A stretch of DNA of 5,127 nucleotides, from assembly GCA_963600315.1 (NCBI GenBank), contig CAVCAW010000123.1:1-5127 (forward strand). The letters are read 5' to 3'. Shown here piece after piece: positions 1 through 4,882 of the stretch (position 1 is its first letter; each line of letters opens with the position of its first letter). The DNA is from UBA6382 sp963600315 (lineage in GTDB: Bacteria; Bacteroidota; Bacteroidia; Bacteroidales; Bacteroidaceae). Below the pieces are notes generated by a model, which saw only the letters and a list, made by a program, of their open reading frames with translations, was not told the DNA's origin and ran no database searches. Both the position numbers and the translations under genes were made by a program.

Positions 1-1
1 C

Positions 2-184
2 GCCACAAATACGGATCGTATCAAGTACGACAGAAACTCTCCGAGCACTGCCCGGTACTGGTGGATGCGCTCCCCGCACCCGTGGCGCGCGTACAACGCC
101 CGTCTCGTGACCACGTCTGGTGCTCTTGACAGCAATAATGCGGACGTTGGTCTCGGCGCGGTGGCGGCTTGTGTAATCTACTAA
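2..184 (+). CDS. DGR target protein, C-terminal part (DUF6273-like C-type lectin fold), 5' end outside window
   Basis: The open frame enters at the left edge and ends at TAA 182-184, giving the last 60 residues of a protein. Residues 20-31 of the fragment read WWMRSPHPWRAY, followed by TSGALDSNN and a Gly/Ala-rich end. This matches the WWLRSP...GAL.NNN...G.R.A pattern I know from DUF6273-type variable proteins of Bacillota phages, which have a C-type-lectin-like ligand-binding fold. Nearly the whole fragment is the VR of the adjacent DGR, so the residues differing from the template are the presumed exposed binding positions. The usual final GVRPAL is here GAVAACVIY. Being upstream of xkdX in the late operon suggests a tail-fibre or receptor-binding protein. 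That role is inferred, since the N-terminal part is not visible. Confidence 0.88.
   Translation, partial: ATNTDRIKYDRNSPSTARYWWMRSPHPWRAYNARLVTTSGALDSNNADVGLGAVAACVIY
47..174 (+). repeat. DGR variable repeat (VR)
   Basis: This 128-bp stretch aligns without gaps to 705-832 at a constant offset of 658. It differs at 15 positions: 56, 77, 86, 87, 92, 104, 105, 111, 132, 143, 146, 147, 152, 153 and 168. Every one of these is A in the other copy, and every non-A template base is conserved. Changes are 6 to C, 5 to T and 4 to G. They alter 11 codons: ten Asn codons (to Tyr, His, Arg, Tyr, Leu, Thr, Ser, Asp, Val, Leu) and one Asp to Ala. Identity breaks immediately outside the limits. This copy lies in the coding end of the target gene, so it is the recipient. 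Confidence 0.97.
155..174 (+). promoter_or_regulatory. Candidate initiation-of-mutagenic-homing (IMH) region
   Basis: The 3' end of the VR holds a GC-rich tract, ggcgcggtggcgg (155-167), followed by a base that differs from the template (168) and then ttgtgt, after which VR and TR diverge. DGRs mark the recipient with a GC-rich IMH at the VR 3' end and a slightly different IMH* in the TR. Position and composition fit. The exact boundaries are inferred, because only one TR/VR pair is available. Confidence 0.6.
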
Positions 185-194
185 TCCCCGAATC

Positions 195-212
195 CGCGCC
201 CGTTAGGGCGCG
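195..212. promoter_or_regulatory. Hairpin/cruciform downstream of the VR (DGR target-recognition element)
   Basis: CGCGCCC (195-201) and GGGCGCG (206-212) form a perfect 7-bp GC stem around a 4-nt loop, GTTA. It starts 10 bp after the target stop codon and 20 bp after the end of the VR. Short GC-rich stems with 4-nt loops just downstream of VR are known DGR elements that stimulate retrohoming. No T-run follows, which argues against an ordinary terminator, although weak attenuation between the target gene and avd is possible. Confidence 0.65.
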
Positions 213-217
213 TTAAG

Positions 218-228
218 AAAGGAGGTGA
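218..228 (+). promoter_or_regulatory. Strong ribosome binding site of avd, deciding an ATT start
   Basis: AAAGGAGGTGA at 218-228 is almost a full complement of the 16S rRNA 3' end. Six bases later comes ATT (235-237), in frame with avd. The in-frame TGA at 226-228 excludes any earlier start. The only later conventional option before residue 16 is TTG 280, which has no properly spaced Shine-Dalgarno. Confidence 0.75.
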
Positions 229-234
229 CCCACT

Positions 235-663
235 ATTAGTGTACTTAAAGCAAATCGAGGCGAAGGGAAATTTGAGGTTTTGACCTGCGTAAAGGCACTC
301 TGTACATATACGGTCACTGTGTGCAAGAGCGAAAAGAATTTCCCTAAGCGCAATCGATGGATTTTGACACAGCCTATCGTAACAGAAGCTCTTGCAGCAA
401 TGTCATGCATAAGGCACGCTAATGCGGTCAGAGTAGTGGAGCGCGAGGATTATATCTATCGTTACTCCGAACAACAAAAGGCGTTCGCACACTTAGAAGC
501 ACTTCTTTCGCTCATCGAAATCGCCTACGGTGTACTCGGCGTAGAGGTCAAGGCAGTGGAACATTGGACAGGTCTTGTACTTCAAACCGAGGAAAAATTG
601 CAGGCATGGAAAAAGAGCGACAGAGAACGGTATAAAACCATAAGGGAGGGTTCTGCGTCTTAA
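235..663 (+). CDS. avd: DGR accessory variability determinant (Avd), four-helix-bundle protein, ATT start
   Basis: The product is 142 residues, close to the usual Avd size of about 120-130. Avd forms a basic, barrel-like pentamer that binds the RT and the template RNA and is needed for mutagenic retrohoming. The N-terminus SVLKANRGEGKFEVL, a middle motif NFPKRNRW (about residues 39-46) and a late EHWTG (about residues 118-122) match the Bacillota Avd sequences I remember. The interior is helical, with many Lys and Arg. Starting at ATT 235 keeps the conserved N-terminal helix and uses the strong ribosome binding site; starting at TTG 280 would lose 15 conserved residues and has no good site. 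The gene sits between VR and TR, the usual place for avd. Confidence 0.88.
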   Translation: MSVLKANRGEGKFEVLTCVKALCTYTVTVCKSEKNFPKRNRWILTQPIVTEALAAMSCIRHANAVRVVEREDYIYRYSEQQKAFAHLEALLSLIEIAYGVLGVEVKAVEHWTGLVLQTEEKLQAWKKSDRERYKTIREGSAS

Positions 664-704
664 TTAGACGTTGACCATATTAGGGAGGATGCTGTTAGAC
701 AACG

Positions 705-832
705 ACTGCCCGGAACTGGTGGATGCGCTCCCCGAACCCGTGGAACGCGAACAACGCCCGTAACGTGAACACGTCTGGTGCTCTTGACAACAATAATGCG
801 AACAATGGTAACGGCGCGGTGGCGGATTGTGT
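705..832 (+). repeat. DGR template repeat (TR)
   Basis: This is the donor copy. It has 31 adenines, 15 of which are replaced in the VR, and no other base differs. Read in the VR frame it contains 13 AAC/AAT codons, the codons that give the widest amino-acid range when adenines are randomised without making stop codons. Ten of the 13 are changed in the VR, and GAT 825-827 reads GCT there. It is non-coding in context: it lies after the avd stop, and its own frame stops at TAG 846-848 with no evident start. Confidence 0.97.
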
Positions 833-933
833 GAGAGTTAGTTTATAGTAAGAGACCTGCGGTTTCCGAACTCCATACATTCACACAAGGAGTATCCTTC
901 CTACCCTAATCTTTGAGGAAAGGGGAAATATAG

Positions 934-981
934 ACCGAGGATGCAGTTAGCCTGCGGACTAGTACTGCTATCAACCTCGGT
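934..981 (+). promoter_or_regulatory. Hairpin in the DGR spacer just upstream of the RT start
   Basis: ACCGAGG (934-940) pairs perfectly with CCTCGGT (975-981). Inside, GCAGT 943-947 pairs with ACTGC 964-968 and TAG 948-950 with CTA 959-961, giving a long interrupted stem. It ends 15 bases before the RT ATG and takes up the first part of GGTGAT, the only sequence near that start resembling a ribosome binding site. It may therefore be part of the functional template RNA fold, a brake on RT translation, or both. Confidence 0.55.
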
Positions 982-996
982 GATTGTGAAAATCCC

Positions 997-2073
997 ATGG
1001 GCAAAGATTACGAAAAAGCAATATCCTTCAAAGCACTCTATGAAGGTTTGCAGAAATGCAGTAATGGCGTAAGATGGAAAGACAGTGTAGCAATCTATGG
1101 TGCGAATGGTTTGAAGAACACTTACAAGCTGAGACAGGACTTGCTTCAATATAAGTACAAGATAGATCCGTATCAGCACTTTCAAATCCATGAGCCGAAA
1201 GAGCGCGAGATTGTGGCTACACGGATAAAGGACAGGCAATTTCAACGGGCACTCTGCGACAATTTGGTCTATAAGCAGGTCACAAATAGCTTTATCTATG
1301 ACAATTGTGCTTGCCAAAAAGGTAAAGGCGTAGACTTTGCTTTAAATCGACTGAATACTCACCTGCAACGGTATTTCCGCAAATATGGTTGTACTGGGTG
1401 GGTACTGAAATGTGATATACGCCACTATTTCGCAGAGACCCGTCATGACGTTGCCAAAGCAGCTTTGAGGAAACGGATAAAGGATGATGAAGCATATAAA
1501 CGCGCGGCGGAAATCATAGACAGTTTCGGCGGAGACACGGGGATCGGATTAGGTTCTCAAGTCTCGCAATTGGTGGAATTGGCTATGCTTGATGACTTCG
1601 ATCATTGGATTAAAGAGAGACTACACGTCAAATACTATATCCGCTATATGGATGATTTTATTCTCATTCATGAAAGCCGTGAATTCCTTGATCAATGCTT
1701 GAAGGATTTTGGTCTTAAACTTCAATCCCTTGGGCTTACGCTTAACACTAAGACCCATGTTCACCCATTAGAGCAGGGTCTGAAATTTCTGAAATGGAGA
1801 TTCATTCTCACTCCAACGGGTAAAGTCGTGCGGAAAATGCCCAAACATTCTATCAAGAAAGAGCGACATAGGCTGAATAAGTTGGCTCGAAATGTGACGG
1901 ACGGGCGGTGCACGATTAAGGATATGTGGGACAATTTCCAGAGTTGGAGAGCCAACGCAAGACGTGGGAACACAAGAAGCGTTGTTATCCATATGACCCA
2001 ACATTTGAACCGATTAATGAAGGAGGTACAGACACATGAACATTTTGGTCAGTATTCAAGAGCGGCTGTCTAG
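997..2073 (+). CDS. DGR reverse transcriptase
   Basis: A 358-residue RNA-dependent DNA polymerase that copies TR RNA into adenine-mutagenised cDNA. Visible motifs in order are: FQRALCDNLVY near residues 82-92 (region 1-2); LKCDIRHYF at 137-145 with catalytic Asp140 (motif A); GLGSQVSQ at 184-191, the SQ-ending motif 4 typical of DGR RTs rather than the SP ending of group II intron RTs; YMDD at 217-220 with catalytic Asp219 and Asp220; FLKWRF at 264-269 (primer grip, usually FLG); then a basic thumb-like end. Length fits standalone DGR RTs, and no endonuclease or maturase domain follows. All three catalytic aspartates are present, so the enzyme looks active. ATG 997 lacks a clear ribosome binding site, suggesting low translation. 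The end overlaps the next gene by 38 bases. Confidence 0.95.
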   Translation: MGKDYEKAISFKALYEGLQKCSNGVRWKDSVAIYGANGLKNTYKLRQDLLQYKYKIDPYQHFQIHEPKEREIVATRIKDRQFQRALCDNLVYKQVTNSFIYDNCACQKGKGVDFALNRLNTHLQRYFRKYGCTGWVLKCDIRHYFAETRHDVAKAALRKRIKDDEAYKRAAEIIDSFGGDTGIGLGSQVSQLVELAMLDDFDHWIKERLHVKYYIRYMDDFILIHESREFLDQCLKDFGLKLQSLGLTLNTKTHVHPLEQGLKFLKWRFILTPTGKVVRKMPKHSIKKERHRLNKLARNVTDGRCTIKDMWDNFQSWRANARRGNTRSVVIHMTQHLNRLMKEVQTHEHFGQYSRAAV

Positions 2074-2212
2074 ACTTATGTCTATTGCACAGAACAACAG
2101 TACCCGTCAGGATGCGGAAGAGGCTAAGTCGGACTACATTGCAATGATGGCTGATATCGACCTGAGCAATATCGAAGAGGACGAGGAAATGGAGGGCATG
2201 GGCAATGAGTGA
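2036..2212 (+). CDS. Small acidic phage protein of unknown function (58 aa)
   Basis: ATG 2036 is preceded by AGGAGG (2021-2026) at nine bases, a good ribosome binding site embedded in the RT coding end. The protein starts MNILVSIQERLSRLM and ends in a run of Glu and Asp (NIEEDEEMEG). It has no membrane segment, signal peptide or recognised domain. It overlaps the RT gene by 38 bases and the xkdX-like gene by 8. A small gene just upstream of xkdX is common in Bacillota phages, so a virion or tail-related role is possible. I do not recognise the family. Confidence 0.75.
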   Translation: MNILVSIQERLSRLMSIAQNNSTRQDAEEAKSDYIAMMADIDLSNIEEDEEMEGMGNE

Positions 2213-2345
2213 CAAGTTTGAAAAGGTGAAGCGTTACTACGACAAGGGTTTGTGGAAGATCGGTGCGGTACGCAACGCAGTTGTGAAGGGTTGGATAACC
2301 GCAGAGGAGTTTGAGGAAATCACGGGTGAACCGTACAATGCCTGA
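2205..2345 (+). CDS. xkdX: XkdX family phage protein
   Basis: A 46-residue protein. Its sequence YYDKGLW (residues 11-17), RNAVVKGWIT (about 23-32) and EEFEEITGE match the short XkdX family, first named in Bacillus phage PBSX, where it lies between tail and lysis genes. Its molecular function is not established. ATG 2205 follows GGAGGG (2191-2196) at eight bases. The start overlaps the previous gene and the stop overlaps the next, so the run is probably translationally coupled. It places the window at the tail-to-lysis boundary of a late operon. Confidence 0.92.
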   Translation: MSDKFEKVKRYYDKGLWKIGAVRNAVVKGWITAEEFEEITGEPYNA

Positions 2346-2538
2346 GAAACGATTTTACTCGATCAAACAGAGCACTAGGGATACTGTAGACGTATATCTG
2401 TGGACTGAGACAGACCGATTGTTTGTGGTTCGCGGCGTACAGCCGACTGAAAACTTGGAGGACGATATACGTCTGCGTTTCTATGATTGGTGCGAGAGCG
2501 GAGAGGAGATTTTCTATGACAGCACAGGAAAAGCGTGA
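2338..2538 (+). CDS. Small hypothetical phage protein (66 aa)
   Basis: ATG 2338 lies inside the last codons of the xkdX-like gene, with a weak GGGTGA eight bases upstream, so translational coupling is likely. An alternative start nine codons upstream, at 2311, lies deeper in xkdX and has a poorer context. The product starts MPEKRFYSIKQSTRD and contains VDVYLWTETDRLFVV, then an acidic helix ending in YDWCESGEE. It looks like a small soluble alpha/beta protein. It has no hydrophobic segments and so is not a holin. I do not recognise a family. Confidence 0.72.
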   Translation: MPEKRFYSIKQSTRDTVDVYLWTETDRLFVVRGVQPTENLEDDIRLRFYDWCESGEEIFYDSTGKA

Positions 2539-3214
2539 TTACGCTGTAAAACTGATGAAGTCCCGTGTGAGGAAGAATTCTTACACGCAGGGCAGTAAGA
2601 GAGGGTATTTCTTCGGATACCCGAAAAATACGGTGGGCGATACGTCCACGAAGGGCTATTCAGATTGTAGCTCTTCCGTAGCGGCTTGCATTAAGGCGGC
2701 TTCTGGGATTGCAATCGGCGGTAATACCTCGGCACAGGTGGCAAATCGTGCGAAGGGTCTTATCGTGGACGAGAGCGAGACGGGCTATCCCGATGAGAGT
2801 AAGTTGCTCCCTGGCGATTGCCTTTATTTCAAGGGCAATACGTCTCATACATTGGGTGTGGGGCACGTTGAAATGTACACGGGAGACAATGAGTGCTACG
2901 GTCACGGCAGCGGCACGGGGCCGAATAAGCATGACCTCAAGGCGTATTGCAAATCTCGCAATACCAACAAAAAGCGGTATTTCATGGCTATCAGGTGGAT
3001 TCTTGATGACGATGAGACTGAGCCTGAGAGCGATGGAGACAAACTGCCTTTGAATAGCGGTAAGTGGAATCTGCGTGCAGGTCCCGGCACGAGTTATGCG
3101 GTACTGAATACTGTCAGAGACGGAGACGTTGAAGCTATCAGTACTGACGGATGGCGTTATGTGTGGGACGGCTCCCGTTATGGTTGGATTAGCAACAAGG
3201 CCGTGAAGGACTAA
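2516..3214 (+). CDS. Endolysin: NlpC/P60-like cysteine peptidase with C-terminal SH3b domain
   Basis: A 232-residue cell-wall hydrolase expected to cut peptidoglycan stem peptides at the end of lytic growth. Residues 1-160 form an NlpC/P60-like (or related CHAP-type) domain with the nucleophile in YSDCSSSV (Cys51), an LLPGDCLYF strand (97-105) and GVGHVEMYTG with catalytic His117. His130 or Glu119 may be the third active-site residue. An acidic linker around 168-180 leads to a bacterial SH3 domain (about 182-232) with WNLRAGPGTSY and a YGWIS end, for wall binding. There is no signal peptide, so a holin would be needed for export. ATG 2516 was chosen over the earlier in-frame ATG 2423 because AGGAG (2504-2508) lies seven bases before it; it overlaps the previous gene by 23 bases. 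Confidence 0.88.
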   Translation: MTAQEKRDYAVKLMKSRVRKNSYTQGSKRGYFFGYPKNTVGDTSTKGYSDCSSSVAACIKAASGIAIGGNTSAQVANRAKGLIVDESETGYPDESKLLPGDCLYFKGNTSHTLGVGHVEMYTGDNECYGHGSGTGPNKHDLKAYCKSRNTNKKRYFMAIRWILDDDETEPESDGDKLPLNSGKWNLRAGPGTSYAVLNTVRDGDVEAISTDGWRYVWDGSRYGWISNKAVKD

Positions 3215-3219
3215 AGCAA

Positions 3220-3247
3220 AGGGCGCAGGCTTAAAAACCTGCGCTCT
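3220..3247. terminator. Inverted repeat between convergent endolysin and recombinase genes (possible shared terminator)
   Basis: AGGGCGCAGG (3220-3229) pairs with CCTGCGCTCT (3238-3247) as a 10-bp stem with one G-T pair and an 8-base loop. It starts 5 bp after the endolysin stop, and the recombinase stop falls in the loop. The following tracts are only moderately T-rich in either direction (TTTGCTTTA on the minus strand), so termination is likely but not classic. Confidence 0.55.
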
Positions 3248-4784
3248 CTACTTTACAGGTGAACCCGAATACATTCTTTCCGAAAAAGAAGGTGTTCGGA
3301 TTTGCACGAAATGGTGGAGTAAGGCTTTTAATATCCGAACTTTTAATCCTAATGCTATTGCTCCCGGAAATGTTGAATGTGAAGAGAAATTCTCGACCCT
3401 TCCCGTCAGGACTGTCGTAGACGTATACGGAATTGACCAAAGTATCTATGACTCGTCTTTGATAGGTAGGGTCTTTTACGTCTCCGTTTCTGAAGGAGTA
3501 TAACCAGAAAGCTATTCTCTCTTTCGTCAAGGCAGGTTTCTTAGCTTGTTCATGTGCAATGCGTTTTTCTATATCGGCTTTCTCTCCCTCTAGCTCTAAG
3601 ACACGTTCTTTCGTGGTGGCAGTAACTACACCCATTTCAATAGCAGACATGAGATTATTCAGACGCTTATTTACATCGGACAAAGAGGCTTTGAGGATAG
3701 GCAATACTGTGTTCTCGGCGGCTTCTTTCTCGATGATTTCTACGGCCTTTTCTGCGATCATGTCTATACGTTCATCGGTAAGAACTTCCCGAACGGTGGT
3801 TTCCACGACAAATTGCTCTATCCAATCTTTTCTCTCTGTCTCTTTCTTGCACTCTTTCTTTCTCTTCTTTTTCGCACACTTGTAATAGTAATACATGGAA
3901 CCGTTCTTAGACTTCCCAGATTCTCCTACCATAGGAGATTCGCAGTGACCACAGAACAGTTTGGTGGTAAGCAGATAGTCATTATTAGCTTTGTTTTTAG
4001 CTCTTGCGGCGTAGTTGTGCTTAAACATGGCTTGCACCTTATCAAATAGCTCCTGAGAGATTATCTGAGGCATACCACCTTCGATTTCTACATCCTTGTA
4101 TCGATAGGTTCCAGTGTACTTCCTATTAGTCAGTATCCCTCGAAATGAGTTTTTGTTGAACTTACTCCCGTGAGAAGTCCTATAGCCCAGGTCATTGCAA
4201 TGTCTCGCTATTGCAGCACCCGATTCACCATCAGCATACATTTGAAAGATTTCTTGCACGATCTTTGCCCCTGCGGGATCTATCTCATAATGTTGGTCAG
4301 CACCTATCCGATATCCGAGAGGGATGTGTCCGCCTGTGGATTTCCCTTGCAAAGCGTTTTCGTGCATACCTCGCTTGATGTGGATAGACAGGTTCTCCGA
4401 ATAGTATTCGGCATATCCTTCCATGACGGATTCAAGGATTATCCCTTCGGGCGTATCGGGTATGGACTGTTTCGCATAATAGACCTTCACTCCGTTTTTC
4501 TTCAGACGCATTTTGTAATTTGCGCTGTCATATCTATTACGGGCGAAACGGTCTATAGCATAAACGATAACAGCTTGAAACGCCTGCGTAGAGGAATCTT
4601 TTATCATTCGTTGGAAGTCGGCACGATTGTCGGTCTTACCTGAGATAGCACGATCAATGTATTCCCCGATGACGGTGAAGTTATTCCGTTCAGCGAAATC
4701 CCTGCATTCACGGATTTGACCCTCGATAGATTCCTCGCGCTGATTGTGGCTAGAGTATCTTGCATAAATTACGGCTTTAACCAT
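3231..4784 (-). CDS. Large serine recombinase (phage integrase)
   Basis: A 517-residue site-specific recombinase expected to integrate and excise the phage. The N-terminal resolvase domain (1-145) has YARYSS with catalytic Ser11, ESIEGQ, the DRAISG segment and DRFARN at 78-83. The Recombinase DNA-binding domain (about 150-255) includes HIPLGYRI and LTNRKYTG. A zinc ribbon with Cys278, Cys281, Cys303 and Cys312 follows, then a coiled coil (about 330-425). Length is normal for large serine integrases. ATG 4784 has GGAGAG six bases upstream on the minus strand. The last 25-30 residues (after about SLTPP, 487-491) look unlike a conserved domain and cover a candidate attachment site, so the C-terminal end may change on integration. 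Confidence 0.93.
   Translation of the reverse strand: MVKAVIYARYSSHNQREESIEGQIRECRDFAERNNFTVIGEYIDRAISGKTDNRADFQRMIKDSSTQAFQAVIVYAIDRFARNRYDSANYKMRLKKNGVKVYYAKQSIPDTPEGIILESVMEGYAEYYSENLSIHIKRGMHENALQGKSTGGHIPLGYRIGADQHYEIDPAGAKIVQEIFQMYADGESGAAIARHCNDLGYRTSHGSKFNKNSFRGILTNRKYTGTYRYKDVEIEGGMPQIISQELFDKVQAMFKHNYAARAKNKANNDYLLTTKLFCGHCESPMVGESGKSKNGSMYYYYKCAKKKRKKECKKETERKDWIEQFVVETTVREVLTDERIDMIAEKAVEIIEKEAAENTVLPILKASLSDVNKRLNNLMSAIEMGVVTATTKERVLELEGEKADIEKRIAHEQAKKPALTKERIAFWLYSFRNGDVKDPTYQRRVIDTLVNSVYVYDSPDGKGREFLFTFNISGSNSIRIKSSDIKSLTPPFRANPNTFFFGKNVFGFTCKVESAGF
3265..3299. repeat. Imperfect dyad in the recombinase 3' end, candidate attP
   Basis: The arms CCGAATACATTCTTT (3265-3279) and AAAGAAGGTGTTCGG (3285-3299) are reverse complements at 13 of 15 positions, around a 5-base centre (3280-3284). 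attP sites of large serine integrases are roughly 50 bp, imperfectly symmetrical and usually next to the integrase gene. The location in the non-conserved C-terminal codons fits. No second att site is in the window, so this rests on symmetry and position only. Confidence 0.4.
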
Positions 4785-4882
4785 AACTGTCTCTCCAATT
4801 GCTTAATTCGTTTGCCGATGGCGGCAAATTCCTTGAGAATTATGACCTTGGGTTTCAGCAGTTTATTCCGCAAGTGCTTCAT
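4769..4882 (-). CDS. Possible 37-residue micro-ORF between repressor and recombinase
   Basis: ATG 4882 to TAA 4769 on the minus strand gives a basic, helical peptide whose middle reads ILKEFAAIGKRIKQLERQLW. It overlaps the repressor gene end by 20 bases and the recombinase start by 16, so it bridges the two genes without a gap. A G-run abuts the ATG too closely for an ideal ribosome binding site; TTG 4873 would be better spaced. No family is recognised. The regular amphipathic pattern and tight packing are in its favour, but an ORF this short could be chance. Confidence 0.35.
   Translation of the reverse strand: MKHLRNKLLKPKVIILKEFAAIGKRIKQLERQLWLKP
4811..4828. other. Small hairpin between repressor stop and recombinase start
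   Basis: TTTGCCG (4811-4817) and CGGCAAA (4822-4828) form a perfect 7-bp stem with a 4-base loop, 27 bases upstream of the recombinase ATG on the minus strand. No T-run follows on the minus strand. It may be a weak attenuator or processing site, or a by-product of the micro-ORF coding sequence. Confidence 0.3.

Larger units (their letters stand above)
664..996 (+). ncRNA. DGR template RNA region: 5' flank, TR and spacer
   Basis: No convincing gene lies in these 333 bases between avd and the RT. They hold a 41-base 5' flank, the 128-base TR and a 164-base spacer. In the Bordetella phage DGR, a spacer of about 140 nt downstream of TR is needed for cDNA priming and Avd/RT binding, and the size here is similar. 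The flank contains a short stem, cgttg 669-673 with caacg 700-704, ending right at the first TR base. The spacer contains further hairpins (887-899 and 934-981). RNA ends cannot be seen. It may simply be cut from the avd-RT transcript. Confidence 0.75.
47..2073 (+). mobile_element. Complete diversity-generating retroelement cassette (VR-hairpin-avd-TR-RT)
   Basis: All the known core parts occur in the common order on one strand: VR in the target gene, a downstream hairpin, avd, TR, spacer and RT. The cassette diversifies one gene and does not move to new sites. Only one VR is visible. Intact RT motifs together with dispersed adenine substitutions suggest it has been active. Confidence 0.93.

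Noticed and set aside
671..699. TTGACC with a weak GTTAGA at 17-bp spacing, as a promoter for the template RNA
   Set aside because: The -10 match is poor and the region also forms the TR-flanking stem, so a dedicated promoter is not supported.
784..812. TTGACA inside the TR as a promoter -35 box
   Set aside because: No acceptable -10 box follows, and the same motif occurs in the VR as coding sequence.
901..1317. Minus-strand open frame of 138 codons opposite the spacer and RT start
   Set aside because: It lies antisense to the RT coding region, has no family resemblance and no ribosome binding site.
997..2073. Group II intron or retron RT
   Set aside because: There is no maturase or endonuclease domain and no domain V-like RNA nearby. 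The SQ-type motif 4 with an adjacent TR/VR pair and avd identify a DGR RT.
2709..3053. Plus-strand open frame of 114 codons within the endolysin
   Set aside because: It is out of frame with a clear NlpC/P60-SH3 coding sequence, and its Arg/Ser-rich translation is typical of a shadow frame.
3832..3882. Pyrimidine-rich tract as a regulatory or simple repeat
   Set aside because: On the minus strand it encodes the Lys-rich zinc-ribbon segment of the recombinase, so coding explains it.
3559..4643. Plus-strand open frames opposite the recombinase (108, 78 and 157 codons)
   Set aside because: They are antisense to a well-supported recombinase and lack recognisable domains.
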